Positions 37,049-46,848 are shown, counted from the first letter of the stretch. The stretch: 64,000 nt of DNA from Clostridium sp. CX1 (GCF_025398335.1 NZ_JAODOO010000010.1:1-64000), one strand, 5' to 3'. Notes: generated from the sequence alone by a model not told the origin. Made by a program: numbers and translations.

Positions 37049-37322
37049 AAAAAACAGATCTCTCCCAATAATGGGGCGAAATCTGCTCGCGGTACCACCC
37101 AAATTTATTAGCTAAACAATACCATGAAAATAGACTAAATTTCCATATTGCCTAACATTATACTTGATTAAGATAACGGCTTACACCGGCGCGGCTTACT
37201 AGCTAGTTCAGCTTGCAACTCTAGGATGATTTTCAACAGACTTAGCTTATGGGTTTTCACCTAGTCCCACTCTCTTTAAAGCATAGGTATGTTTACTCTT
37301 TCCTGTCATAGTTTTTAGTATT
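37049..37322 (-). promoter_or_regulatory. T-box riboswitch leader of ilvD
   Basis: On the minus strand the leader shows GGAAAGAGTAAA, the AGAGAGTGGGACTAGGTG segment of stem I, and the anti-terminator T-box GGGTGGTACCGCG (37088-37100). A terminator follows (37049-37085: CAGAT...ATCTG then TTTTTT). The specifier loop ends in GCTGAAC (37206-37212). With the usual register (codon, purine, then the CTGAAC strand) the specifier is GCA (37214-37216), an alanine codon. That is unexpected for ilvD; TTG (Leu) two bases earlier is the alternative reading. Confidence 0.92.
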
Positions 37323-37330
37323 TGCTCCTA

Positions 37331-37359
37331 AATATACTATAGTTTCTGAACACTGTCAA
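37331..37359 (-). promoter_or_regulatory. Promoter of ilvD
   Basis: On the minus strand TTGACA (37354-37359), 17 bp, TATATT (37331-37336), directly upstream of the T-box. Confidence 0.75.
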
Positions 37360-37753
37360 TTAAAAATGATAAAATATTCAGTAATATAATATATAGAAAA
37401 TTGAAATTTAGAATTTATAAAAAATCATAAAGTGAATGATAAAAAGTTTTTAGTAAAATCATCATATTGTAAACGTTTAATTAAGTTTTCTTGAAATAAA
37501 AAAGTAATATTCAATAAAAGGCTTTAATATTATGTATTATAGCAAAAAAATAGGATTAACTTTGCTGAAATTACAGTTTTGCAAGAATTAATAGACTAAA
37601 AAATGTAAGAGAATAAATGAAAAAAATATATTGACAAATGAAATTTTAAATATTATTATCGTCACATAACTATTTGATTCTAATTTCCATTCATCAATAA
37701 AAAGTGGAAGAATTTTAATCTATAAAATATTTTTTAAAATTTAAAAATAACTC
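37360..37753. other. AT-rich spacer between divergent T-box units
   Basis: About 390 bp of very AT-rich DNA between the two promoters. I see no ORF with a ribosome site, no RNA motif and no clear palindrome. Confidence 0.5.
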
Positions 37754-37782
37754 TTGACATTAAATTTAAAAAGGTGTAAATT
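37754..37782 (+). promoter_or_regulatory. Promoter of the aminotransferase unit
   Basis: TTGACA (37754-37759), 17 bp, TAAATT (37777-37782), about 45 bp before the T-box body. Confidence 0.65.
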
Positions 37783-37824
37783 AATAACAATACTTGAATG
37801 ATTATACAAATCTATATTTAAAAA

Positions 37825-38036
37825 CTGTGATAGGGAAGAGTAAATAGTGAAAGGTTTTACAGAGAGTGAGGCTAGGTGAAAGCTCACAAACTAGAGGCTA
37901 TTGAAAATCACCCTTAAGTTGTAAGCTGAACTGTAGTAAGCTGTGCCGGCGAAAGTCGTTATTTAGTTAAGTAAAAATTTGGGTGGTACCGCGAACAAAC
38001 TCTCGCCCCATGGTGGGCAAGGGTTTGTTTTTTTTA
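37825..38036 (+). promoter_or_regulatory. T-box riboswitch leader of the aminotransferase gene
   Basis: GGGAAGAGTAAA and AGAGAGTGAGGCTAGGTG mark stem I. GCTGAAC (37925-37931) closes the specifier loop, and GGGTGGTACCGCG (37981-37993) is the T-box. The terminator AACAAAC...GTTTGTTTTTTTT (37994-38035) follows. In the same register as the ilvD leader the specifier is GTA (37921-37923), valine. The two leaders share most of their conserved core, so they are probably duplicates. Confidence 0.93.
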
Positions 38037-38110
38037 TACCTATTTTTAAAATTGATTAGTATATTAATTCAAAAGTAGTTATAGTTATGCAAAACAAAGG
38101 AGATGGTAGT

Positions 38111-39304
38111 GTGAAGAATAAATTTGCTAATAGAATGAATGTTGGAGCATCAAGGGAAAGTGATGAAATTATAGCTATGATAATGAAGCTTACTGAAATG
38201 CCTGAAGTAATATCTTTTGCAGGAGGCTTACCAGACGGGGAACTTTTTCCTATTGAAGAAATGAAAAAAGTAACTAAAGAAGTACTAGAAAGTGATGGAA
38301 GAAATGCTCTTCAGTACAGTACTACACAAGGAATAAGAGAACTGAGGGAAGTTATTGCAGAGCAAATTATGAAAGAGGCAGGGGTAGATACTACAGCAGA
38401 TAATTTAGTCATAACCTGTGGCTCCCAGCAGGCTTTAGAGTTTTCAGGAAGATTATTTTTAGATGAAGGGGATGTGGTTATATGTGAAAGTCCAAGTTAC
38501 CTAGGAGCTATAACTGCTTTTCAGCCTTATGGACCTAAATTTGTGGAAGTAAAAATGGATGAACATGGAATGGATATGGTGGATTTAGAAGAGAAACTAA
38601 GGAATAATCCAAATACTAAGTTTATTTATACTGTACCTGATTTCCAAAATCCTACAGGAATTACTTTAATTGTTGAAAGAAGAAAAAGAATGGTTGAGCT
38701 AGCGGAAAAATACGATGTCATGATACTAGAGGATAATCCATATGGAAACTTGCTATTTGAGGGTGAAAGGCTACCAGCAATTAAGAGTTTTGATAAAAAT
38801 GAAAGAGTTATTTATCATGGTACTTTCTCAAAAATATTTTGTCCAGGACTTAGGATTGGATGGGTTTGTGCAGCAGAGGAGATAGTGAATAAGTATCTGT
38901 TAATTAAACAGTCTGTAGATTTGCAGACCAATACCATGGCTCAGAAAGAAACTGCACTTTATATGAATATGTATGATATAAAAGATAACGTAAATAAAAT
39001 TAAAGAAGTTTACAAAAGAAGAAGAGATTTGATGGTAAAAACCCTAAAGGAAGAATTACCAGAAAGTTGCTCATATACAAATCCAGCAGGAGGATTATTT
39101 ATATGGGTAACACTTCCTGAAGAGTTAGATGCATCAAAGGTTTTAGAAAAAGCAATGGAGTACAGGGTAGGATTTGTTCCTGGTATAGCCTTTTATCCAA
39201 ATGGGGGTCATAGGAATAATTTCAGGCTTAATTTCTCAAGCATGAAGGATGAGCTTATTGTAGAAGGAGTAAAAAGACTGGGTCAGGTTTTAAGAAGTTT
39301 TTAA
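38111..39304 (+). CDS. PLP-dependent aminotransferase (class I/II, LysN/2-aminoadipate type)
   Basis: 397 residues, fold type I, without the GntR domain found in MocR proteins. Seen: FAGGLPDGELFP at the N terminus, TCGSQQALE, YTVPDFQNPTGITL, EDNPYGNLLFEG, and the PLP lysine in HGTFSKIFCPGLRIGW. The branch includes 2-aminoadipate and branched-chain or aromatic transaminases. The T-box with an apparent valine specifier and the ilv neighbourhood suggest the last step of valine (or leucine/isoleucine) synthesis; this is inference. The start is GTG at 38111, 8 nt after AAAGGAG; an in-frame ATG at 38087 precedes that site and is rejected. Confidence 0.88.
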   Translation: MKNKFANRMNVGASRESDEIIAMIMKLTEMPEVISFAGGLPDGELFPIEEMKKVTKEVLESDGRNALQYSTTQGIRELREVIAEQIMKEAGVDTTADNLVITCGSQQALEFSGRLFLDEGDVVICESPSYLGAITAFQPYGPKFVEVKMDEHGMDMVDLEEKLRNNPNTKFIYTVPDFQNPTGITLIVERRKRMVELAEKYDVMILEDNPYGNLLFEGERLPAIKSFDKNERVIYHGTFSKIFCPGLRIGWVCAAEEIVNKYLLIKQSVDLQTNTMAQKETALYMNMYDIKDNVNKIKEVYKRRRDLMVKTLKEELPESCSYTNPAGGLFIWVTLPEELDASKVLEKAMEYRVGFVPGIAFYPNGGHRNNFRLNFSSMKDELIVEGVKRLGQVLRSF

Positions 39305-39390
39305 AAGGCACTAAAGATAAGGGGATTTGAGATATTTATAGAGCTTCTAAAAAATATTTTATTATTTAAATAAAAAGGAGGAGAGGTTTT

Positions 39391-39609
39391 ATGCCTTTTA
39401 TGAATAGTATAACCGTTGGAGTATGTGAGAGTTGTGGTAAAATGGGGGAAAAGAATTACAATTCAAGTGAAAATACAGTGTATTGTCCTAAATGCAATGA
39501 CAAATATAATGTAGTTTGTTCAGGGTGTAATTCTGTATACGATAAAAGACATAGCAGTGATATAAGTTTGGTAAATGGAAAATATCTCTGTAAAAATTGT
39601 TCTGCTTAA
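39391..39609 (+). CDS. Small zinc-ribbon protein with four CxxC motifs
   Basis: 72 residues with CESC, CPKC, CSGC and CKNC, i.e. enough ligands for two zinc ribbons. Strong AAGGAGGAGAGG ribosome site. No enzyme domain is present. It lies between the aminotransferase gene and ilvC and may be co-transcribed with the former. I do not know a function for it; such proteins usually bind nucleic acid or a protein partner. Confidence 0.65.
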   Translation: MPFMNSITVGVCESCGKMGEKNYNSSENTVYCPKCNDKYNVVCSGCNSVYDKRHSSDISLVNGKYLCKNCSA

Positions 39610-39696
39610 TCATCTTAGTTTAGAGAGAATCAACGAGGTATAAGATTATAAGACTGAAAATTCTGGATAAAGCAATTTGTTATGCTTGAAATTTAA

Positions 39697-39780
39697 AGTG
39701 GACAATTGATAATGAAGGAGCTTTAAAAAAGCAATTCTTATTCTATAAGAATAAGGCTCCTTATAAATCAATTGTTCACT
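39697..39780. repeat. Palindromic element upstream of ilvC
   Basis: Outer arms AGTGGACAATTGAT (39697-39710) and ATCAATTGTTCACT (39767-39780), middle arms AAGGAGC / GCTCCTT and an inner CTTATTCT / AGAATAAG nest into one 84-nt hairpin. It does not end in a T-run and is far longer than a terminator. It looks like a miniature palindromic repeat, possibly one of many in the genome. Confidence 0.6.
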
Positions 39781-39816
39781 AGTCAAGAATATTAGATGTT
39801 TTATATATAGTTGCCA

Positions 39817-40870
<1,054 letters not shown>

Positions 40871-40941
40871 TATAGATTAATTTTAAGAGAGTGTACTAGA
40901 ATATTAGTGTAGTATTTATATAATATATAGGGGGTATCATT

Positions 40942-42612
40942 ATGAAATTAAGAGGTGCACAAGTATTATTACAATGTCTAAAAGAACAGGGGATAGATAC
41001 AATATTTGGGTATCCAGGTGGTGCAGTGTTGCCTATTTATGATGCCCTATATGGTATGAAGGAAATAACTCATATATTAACTGCTCATGAACAGGGAGCT
41101 ACTCACGCGGCAGACGGATATGCTAGGTCTACAGGAAAAGTAGGAGTTGTCATAGCAACATCTGGTCCCGGTGCAACAAATACTGTTACAGGAATTGCAA
41201 CAGCTTGCAGGGACTCGGTGCCGTTAATAGTAATTACAGGGCAGGTTTCACAGAAACTATTAAAAAAAGACTCTTTTCAAGAAGTAGATTTTGTGTCAAT
41301 AACAAAATCTATTACTAAGAAGAATTATATAGTAACAGATCCCATATCTCTTGCAGCTGTAGTAAGAGAAGCTTTTATGATTGCAAAATCAGGAAGGCCA
41401 GGTCCAGTAGTAATTGACATACCAAAGGATGTTCAGGAAGCTTTTATTGACTATGAAGCTGGACAAGGTGACAAAACTCTCTTAAGTGAAGGTAAAAAGT
41501 ATGTTACTTTCGATGAAGTTAGTCTAGGTAGAGCAATAGATATAATAAATGATAGTAGGAAGCCTGTAATTTATGCTGGTGGTGGAGTTGTGATTTCAGA
41601 AAGCCATAAAGAGTTGAGGGAATTTGCAGAGAAGATAAATTCTCCTGTCACATGCTCCTTAATGGGTATAGGAGCCTTCCCTGGTAATCATGAAAGCTAT
41701 ATGGGTATGGTAGGAATGCACGGAACTCGTTGTTCAAATTATGCAGTAAATAACTGTGACCTTTTAATTGCAGTAGGTGCTAGGTTTAGTGATCGCGTAA
41801 TTAGCAAAGTAGAGGCCTTTGCACCAAATGCAAGGTTAATTCATATTGATATAGACCCTAGAGAATTTGGAAAAAATATAGATACTGCTGTGTCGTTAGC
41901 GGGAGATGCAAAAAAAATTCTATCACTTCTAATAGAAAGAGTAGAAAAAAAGAATAATGACTTATGGACTGAACAAATTCAGAATTGGAAAGGTTATAAA
42001 ACATCAGAAAGGAAAGATATATATTCCTTAAGACCTGAAAATATAATAGAAAAGCTTCAAGAGTTAGCAGGTAACAATTGTATTATTACTACTGAGGTTG
42101 GTCAAAATCAAATATGGACAGCCCAATATTTTAAATTTTTAAAGCCAAGAACTTTTATAACATCTGGAGGACTTGGAACTATGGGCTTTGGCCTTGGAGC
42201 TGCCATAGGAGCCTCCATTGGTAATCCCGATAAAAAGGTAATCAACATAGCTGGAGATGGAAGTTTTAAGATGAATTCTACAGAATTAGCAACAGTAGCA
42301 AGGTATAGAATACCTATTATACAACTAGTTCTTAATAATCATGTATTAGGTATGGTACACCAGTGGCAGGACTTGTTTTATCAAGGTAGATTTTCTCATA
42401 CAAAGCTAGGTGAAGATGTTGATTTTATTAAATTAGGGGCAGCCTATGGAATAAAAACAATGAAAATAACTGAGGATAAACAAATAGATACAATTCTAAG
42501 AGAAGCTTTATCACTAAAGGAGCCGGTTATTATAGAATGTATTATTAGCAGTGATAATAAGGTATTCCCTATAGTACCTCCAGGAGCTGCTATTACTGAG
42601 TGTATAGGTTAA
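40942..42612 (+). CDS. ilvB: Acetolactate synthase large (catalytic) subunit
   Basis: First step of branched-chain amino acid synthesis: joins two pyruvates, or pyruvate and 2-ketobutyrate, using ThDP and FAD. 556 residues. GIDTIFGYPGGAVLPIYD with the catalytic Glu in HEQGATHAADGYAR, the FAD segment MVGMHGTRCSNYAV, and the ThDP motif GDGSFKMNSTELATVARYRIPIIQLVLNN. Biosynthetic type by length and FAD region. No small regulatory subunit (ilvN/ilvH) is adjacent, so it must be encoded elsewhere or be absent. ATG behind AGGGGGTATCATT. Confidence 0.96.
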   Translation: MKLRGAQVLLQCLKEQGIDTIFGYPGGAVLPIYDALYGMKEITHILTAHEQGATHAADGYARSTGKVGVVIATSGPGATNTVTGIATACRDSVPLIVITGQVSQKLLKKDSFQEVDFVSITKSITKKNYIVTDPISLAAVVREAFMIAKSGRPGPVVIDIPKDVQEAFIDYEAGQGDKTLLSEGKKYVTFDEVSLGRAIDIINDSRKPVIYAGGGVVISESHKELREFAEKINSPVTCSLMGIGAFPGNHESYMGMVGMHGTRCSNYAVNNCDLLIAVGARFSDRVISKVEAFAPNARLIHIDIDPREFGKNIDTAVSLAGDAKKILSLLIERVEKKNNDLWTEQIQNWKGYKTSERKDIYSLRPENIIEKLQELAGNNCIITTEVGQNQIWTAQYFKFLKPRTFITSGGLGTMGFGLGAAIGASIGNPDKKVINIAGDGSFKMNSTELATVARYRIPIIQLVLNNHVLGMVHQWQDLFYQGRFSHTKLGEDVDFIKLGAAYGIKTMKITEDKQIDTILREALSLKEPVIIECIISSDNKVFPIVPPGAAITECIG

Positions 42613-42679
42613 AAATTAATAAGAATATAGAAATTAAGAAATTATCTCAAGTCTATGTGTTTCAAAAAATGCAAAAAGT

Positions 42680-42715
42680 AGATAAGGTCAGCGGAGATGC
42701 TGACCTTATTATTTT
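42680..42715. terminator. Terminator of ilvB
   Basis: ATAAGGTCAGC, loop GGAGAT, GCTGACCTTAT then TATTTT. It also sits at the stop codon of the convergent spore protein gene. Confidence 0.85.
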
Positions 42716-44234
42716 AGTGTAATGGAGAAGAGGTAATACAAAGTTGTTGGTTTTGGAGCAGTTTAACAGTTATATTTAATACTACCTTTTCAGTTATACT
42801 TCTAAAAATTTTTTCAATAGGTGAGTTGTAGCATAAATCCTTTGGATTTTCTAAAATATCAGATTCAATAATTTCCGCATCCACTAACTCGCAAAAGACT
42901 TCTTCGTTAAAAACTTCTCTAAATATAAAGCTTTGCTGACATAAATCTCTACCAGCAATTTTTTCTGCACAAGGGTCACAAATATTCATAGTGCTGTCTA
43001 GTATTTCTACTTCACTTTGAGGGGCTGTAGTGTTAATAACTGGATGAGTTATAAATCTAACTTTAGTTACACATTTAAAAGGCACCTTAACAGTAGTGTG
43101 TTTTATCTTACCACTTAATGCATCTTTGTCTATACAGTCTTTAGTAGCATATTCAATGTTTTTTCTAATAAACCCACTTATAAACACTACTCCATAACAA
43201 GGATCTCCATTACCGGAATTAGGGATAAGCTTGCATTGAGTTACATAAACGTTCTTTTTAATACGTTTTATTTCAATAGCTTCTTCTTCAAGCTTAAGAG
43301 AAGATACTATTGATACAGTTATTCTTGGTTGTGCTAATACTACTGGAGTTTTTATTATTACGGGACCCTGGGTAAATGTAGGGCAAGTGGAAGTACTTGG
43401 ACAAAGAGACATGCTTTCTGAATCTACATCTGCTTCACAGCATTCTAAGGTAACTTGGCACTGATCATATTCACTGGAGCTTTCCCATTGTTCACAGCTA
43501 TCAGTTTCATCACATTCAGTGCACTCGTTACAATCTTCAGATTCATCACATTCACTACATTCACTACAGTCATCGCATTCATCGCAATCATGGGATTCAT
43601 CACATTCACCACATTCATCACATTTTTCCCATTCACCTGAATCTTCGGAATGACAGCAATAGCTTTCGGTAGTGCAGTTATCTGTAGTACTAGTGTCATT
43701 AGAAGAAGAACTGCAATTATTAGCACTGGTATGTGCAGAACTCTCATCTATAGGCTCATTGCATTTACAGGAATCTTCAGTAGTGGTACTAGCATCAGTA
43801 GAGCTAGATGATGAATTTTCCTCATCACAGTCATTGTCTGTAGTTTTTTTTTCTACTTGTTTGTCTTCATATTTTTTTATACATTCCTCTTCAATCATAG
43901 AAACTTCATAACTGGAGGAGCTTTCTTTTTCCTCTTCTTTGCTATGACCTTTAGATCTTCTTTCTTTTTTAGATCTGCCACCATCAGTGCTAGAGGAACT
44001 TTCTTTTCTATGTCTTCTGTGTTTTCTTCTTGAACGCTTCCTATCTGTAGTTTTATCTGTACGTTCTTTTTCGCTGGAACTGGCTTCACTGGAGTTGGTT
44101 TCACCGGTACTATGAGCATCTTCCTGTGAGGTCTTTTTCTCCAATAGTTTGTCTAATAGTTCTCTTACTCGCTTGTCTTTTAAAAGATCATTGCTTTCTT
44201 CCGATGTAGGTCTTCTATGGTCTTTTCTACTCAT
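42714..44234 (-). CDS. Large CsxC-like spore surface (exosporium) protein with Cys/Ser/acidic N-terminal domain
   Basis: 506 residues. The C-terminal 215 or so closely match the neighbouring paralogue: LEEEAIEIKRIKKNVYVTQCKLIP, GFIRKNIEYATKDC and KIKHTTVKVPFKC, the pattern of clostridial CsxC exosporium proteins. The N-terminal 290 residues are low complexity. They run from a Lys/Arg/Ser part to an acidic, Ser-rich part and then to dense C-x2-C repeats such as CDECGECDESHDCDEC. Disulfide or metal crosslinking in the spore coat is likely. The start is ATG at 44234 with a strong GGAGGATAGAATT site; 37 upstream in-frame codons lack one. Expected to be made in the mother cell late in sporulation. 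Confidence 0.8.
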   Translation of the reverse strand: MSRKDHRRPTSEESNDLLKDKRVRELLDKLLEKKTSQEDAHSTGETNSSEASSSEKERTDKTTDRKRSRRKHRRHRKESSSSTDGGRSKKERRSKGHSKEEEKESSSSYEVSMIEEECIKKYEDKQVEKKTTDNDCDEENSSSSSTDASTTTEDSCKCNEPIDESSAHTSANNCSSSSNDTSTTDNCTTESYCCHSEDSGEWEKCDECGECDESHDCDECDDCSECSECDESEDCNECTECDETDSCEQWESSSEYDQCQVTLECCEADVDSESMSLCPSTSTCPTFTQGPVIIKTPVVLAQPRITVSIVSSLKLEEEAIEIKRIKKNVYVTQCKLIPNSGNGDPCYGVVFISGFIRKNIEYATKDCIDKDALSGKIKHTTVKVPFKCVTKVRFITHPVINTTAPQSEVEILDSTMNICDPCAEKIAGRDLCQQSFIFREVFNEEVFCELVDAEIIESDILENPKDLCYNSPIEKIFRSITEKVVLNITVKLLQNQQLCITSSPLH

Positions 44235-44328
44235 AATTCTATCCTCCTTCATTAACAGGCTGCCTGATATAGGTTTCTCTTCTAAAAATTTTAATGTTTT
44301 TATGTGTCTATAAGCATATACTCTAAAA

Positions 44329-44370
44329 ACAGACCCAAAACCCAAGTTCGTAGGAGTTGGGTCTGTATTT
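44329..44370 (-). terminator. Hairpin between the two spore protein genes
   Basis: ACAGACCCAA (44329-44338) pairs with TTGGGTCTGT (44357-44366). On the minus strand the hairpin is followed by a T-run, so it probably ends the upstream 287-aa gene. Confidence 0.65.
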
Positions 44371-44435
44371 TACTAGCTAGCTTTTGTTACTAAATAATTT
44401 TAAATACATAAGCCTTAATACTTATTAAAGGTAGA

Positions 44436-45299
44436 TTAAAGCGCTGTAACTCTTACCTGCTGCTTTTGTAGTATTTTAATTCTTAGAGTTAGAAGCATTT
44501 TTTCCTGAATTTTTTGGAAAGTTTGTTCTGTAGGATCACAACAAATTGTTGGATTTAAGTGAATGTCACATTCATTAAAGGTAGCACTTACTAATTCACA
44601 GAAAACTGGTTCGTTAAAGACTTCAGTGCTGGTAAAGCATTGTTGACAGGAATCCTGTCCTAATGTTGCTTCCTGACAAGGATCGCAGGTGTTAAATCTC
44701 TCTGAGTACTGTCCAATTTCTGTAGGTGGAGTATTTGGAATAAATATTGGTGGTCTTAAGCCTGTTAATGGGAAAGGAGGTGTTGCAGTAAAAGTGACAG
44801 AAGTTGTGCATTTGTAAGGTATTTTAACAGTAGTATGTCTTATTTTTCCGCTGGTTACGCTCTTACTAGAACATTCCTTAGTAGCGTATTCTATATTTTT
44901 TCTAACAAATCCTTCTATAAATAGTGTTCCAGTAATTGTATTAGTTCCAGGAATTCTGGTAAGCGTAGGAAGAAGGTGACATTGAGTTACATATGCATTC
45001 TTTTTAATACGTTTAATTTCATAGGCTTTTTCTTCAAGTTTAATAGTAGCCATAACAGGAATATCTACACTTATAAAAGCAAGTTCTACAGGTATTTTTC
45101 CTACAAAAGCCCCAGCAGGAATAACTGCAGGTGGTAGAGTGGAAGTTGGACATTGGCATTCTGTTTCAGCTTTTATAACCTTTGCATCACAGCATTGGTC
45201 ATGGCAGTCGCAGTTATCGGAAAAAGATGAAGTAGTGCAGCTAGTTTCAGTGCACTTATTATTATCTTCATTTGATGTATAACATTTATCTCTAGACAT
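44436..45299 (-). CDS. CsxC-like spore surface (exosporium) protein
   Basis: 287 residues. The N terminus is a short Cys-rich stretch (CDCHDQCCDAK, CQCP). The core has LEEKAYEIKRIKKNAYVTQCHLLP, EGFVRKNIEYATKEC and GKIRHTTVKIPYKC, and a CDPCQEATLGQDSCQQC segment that recurs in the larger paralogue next door. No signal peptide or membrane helix, as expected for a mother-cell coat protein. ATG at 45299 behind AGGAGGTTACCT. The pair probably arose by tandem duplication followed by growth of the N-terminal domain in one copy. Confidence 0.8.
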   Translation of the reverse strand: MSRDKCYTSNEDNNKCTETSCTTSSFSDNCDCHDQCCDAKVIKAETECQCPTSTLPPAVIPAGAFVGKIPVELAFISVDIPVMATIKLEEKAYEIKRIKKNAYVTQCHLLPTLTRIPGTNTITGTLFIEGFVRKNIEYATKECSSKSVTSGKIRHTTVKIPYKCTTSVTFTATPPFPLTGLRPPIFIPNTPPTEIGQYSERFNTCDPCQEATLGQDSCQQCFTSTEVFNEPVFCELVSATFNECDIHLNPTICCDPTEQTFQKIQEKMLLTLRIKILQKQQVRVTAL

Positions 45300-45365
45300 A
45301 TAGGTAACCTCCTTTTAATCTAAGGTGAATATGAAAGGTAGTTTTCGTTATTTCATATTCTAGTT

Positions 45366-45374
45366 TATAATATG
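45366..45374 (-). promoter_or_regulatory. Possible sporulation (sigma-K type) -10 for the spore protein gene
   Basis: On the minus strand CATATTATA fits the CATAnnnTA pattern of sigma-K promoters and lies about 67 bp upstream of the start. The -35 AC is not evident, so this is tentative. The rest of 45300-45611 is AT-rich without a gene. Confidence 0.3.
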
Positions 45375-45514
45375 CTGTTTCATGAAATATGCCACATAAG
45401 ATAAAAGGTTTTTAAGGAAAATTATATATTTCATAATTGCATTTTAATTTTTGTTAAAACTTCAAGCGATGTGAACGGACATTTATACAATTTGTTATTG
45501 TAATGATAAAACTG

Positions 45515-45523
45515 TGATATAAT
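45515..45523 (+). promoter_or_regulatory. Extended -10 promoter of dapB
   Basis: TGA-TATAAT (-10 45518-45523), with TTATTG 17 bp upstream. The leader of about 80 nt is too short for a lysine riboswitch. Confidence 0.55.
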
Positions 45524-45611
45524 TTCTATATGGCAATAATTTAAATTAGATATATGTTATGTGCTGTTTTAATATTCCTATTGGTAAAAGTTTAAAAATG
45601 AGGTGATATAA

Positions 45612-46409
45612 ATGAAGATTGTAGTAATGGGACCTAAGGGAAAGATGGGAAGGCTAATTACTAAATTAGCATCAGATATGGAGAATATCACCATTGTTGG
45701 TGCTGTAGCTCCCAGGGGAAGGGATTACATAGGAAAAGATGTAGGTTTTACAGCAGGTATAGGCAAGGAAGTAGGTTCACCGGTGGTAGACTCACTAGAA
45801 AGTATAATAGAAAATTGTGATGTAATAATAGACTATACTACTCCTAAGTGCTCAATGGAAACTATAGAAACTGCATTAAAGCATAAGAAAGCTGTTGTAT
45901 GTGGAACCACTGGGTTTACAGAGGAGCAACTTAATAGAATAAAAGATATTTCCAAGTCTATTCCTATAGTTTTCGCTGCAAATACCTCTATGGTAGTAAA
46001 TGTCATGTATAAGCTTCTAAAGACTGCAGCGGAAACCTTAGGACATATGTCAGACATAGAGATAATAGAAATGCATGATAGAAATAAGAAAGATGCCCCA
46101 AGTGGAACTTCAAAGGAGATGGGAGAGGTAATAGCAGAATCCTTAGGTAATAAGCTAAAGGACGTTGCTGTTTATGGCAGAGAAGGAGCTGGAGAGAGAC
46201 AGGAAGGAACAATAGGTTATCATTCTGTGAGAGCAGGGGATATTTCAAGCAGTCATACTGTCATCTTTGGATTAATGGGAGAAAGATTGGAGATTACCCA
46301 TCATGCACATAATTGGGAGTGTTTTGCAAATGGAGCTTGCAAGGCTGCCCTATTTCTAAAAGGAAAGGAACCAGGATTTTACACTGTAAAAGATGTTTTA
46401 GGATTATAG
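45612..46409 (+). CDS. dapB: 4-Hydroxy-tetrahydrodipicolinate reductase
   Basis: Reduces 4-hydroxy-tetrahydrodipicolinate in the lysine / diaminopimelate pathway, which also feeds dipicolinate for spores. 265 residues. Nucleotide-binding GPKGKMGRLI at 7-16, the loop DYTTPKCSMETIETALKHKKAVVCGTTG, and the active-site EMHDRNKKDAPSGTSKEMGE, in which the catalytic His and the Lys four residues later are kept although the second His of the usual HH pair is Asp. No other dap gene is adjacent. ATG behind GAGGTGATATAA. Confidence 0.96.
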   Translation: MKIVVMGPKGKMGRLITKLASDMENITIVGAVAPRGRDYIGKDVGFTAGIGKEVGSPVVDSLESIIENCDVIIDYTTPKCSMETIETALKHKKAVVCGTTGFTEEQLNRIKDISKSIPIVFAANTSMVVNVMYKLLKTAAETLGHMSDIEIIEMHDRNKKDAPSGTSKEMGEVIAESLGNKLKDVAVYGREGAGERQEGTIGYHSVRAGDISSSHTVIFGLMGERLEITHHAHNWECFANGACKAALFLKGKEPGFYTVKDVLGL

Positions 46410-46425
46410 AAGGGGAAAAAGAAAC

Positions 46426-46848
46426 ATGAATGGAAAAATTAAAGTTCAGGTATACGGAATTGGAGAAGAAAGATTATCCAGTGGTTGTGGATGCCACGGG
46501 AAAAAAAAGGACTGTTCTAGTACATGTAAAAATAAAAAAAGCTCCTGCCATGGATGTGGTAGTAATTCAGAGGTGGAACATTCATGTTGCAAAGGCAGAA
46601 AGAGCAAAACTATATCAGAGGCTTATAAGGAATTAGAACAGTTTATTAATGAAAGTGATGTTAAAAATAGTACTCAATTAGAATTCATAGAATTAAACAA
46701 AGATAACTTAATTGAAGAAAAGATAAAAGAGATAATTAAAGACGGTTTTGAACCTCCAATTACTGTGGTTGATGGTATAATAAGATATTATGGAGGAATA
46801 TCTAACATTTTTATTTATAAAGATATAAAAGAACTTTTAGAAGATTAA
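46426..46848 (+). CDS. Thioredoxin-like protein with Cys-rich insertion, unknown function
   Basis: 140 residues. The ends look like a small thioredoxin-like fold: strand KVQVYGIG, helix TISEAYKELEQFI, strand QLEFIELNKDN, and EPPITVVDGIIRYYGGISN with the cis-Pro. In place of a normal redox loop, residues 20-57 hold eight Cys (CGC, DC, TC, SC, GCG, SCC) among Lys and Ser. That could be a metal store or an ArsD/YuzD-like metal-handling site. It lies 16 bp after dapB and is probably co-transcribed with it. I cannot assign a function. Confidence 0.6.
   Translation: MNGKIKVQVYGIGEERLSSGCGCHGKKKDCSSTCKNKKSSCHGCGSNSEVEHSCCKGRKSKTISEAYKELEQFINESDVKNSTQLEFIELNKDNLIEEKIKEIIKDGFEPPITVVDGIIRYYGGISNIFIYKDIKELLED

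Noticed and set aside
43445-43747. Overlapping frames in the Cys/Ser-rich region
   Set aside because: They arise from the repetitive codons of the spore protein; only the frame with the GGAGG site and the CsxC-like domain is coding.
45531-45611. Lysine riboswitch before dapB
   Set aside because: The leader is only about 80 nt, roughly half the length needed, and has no matching helices.
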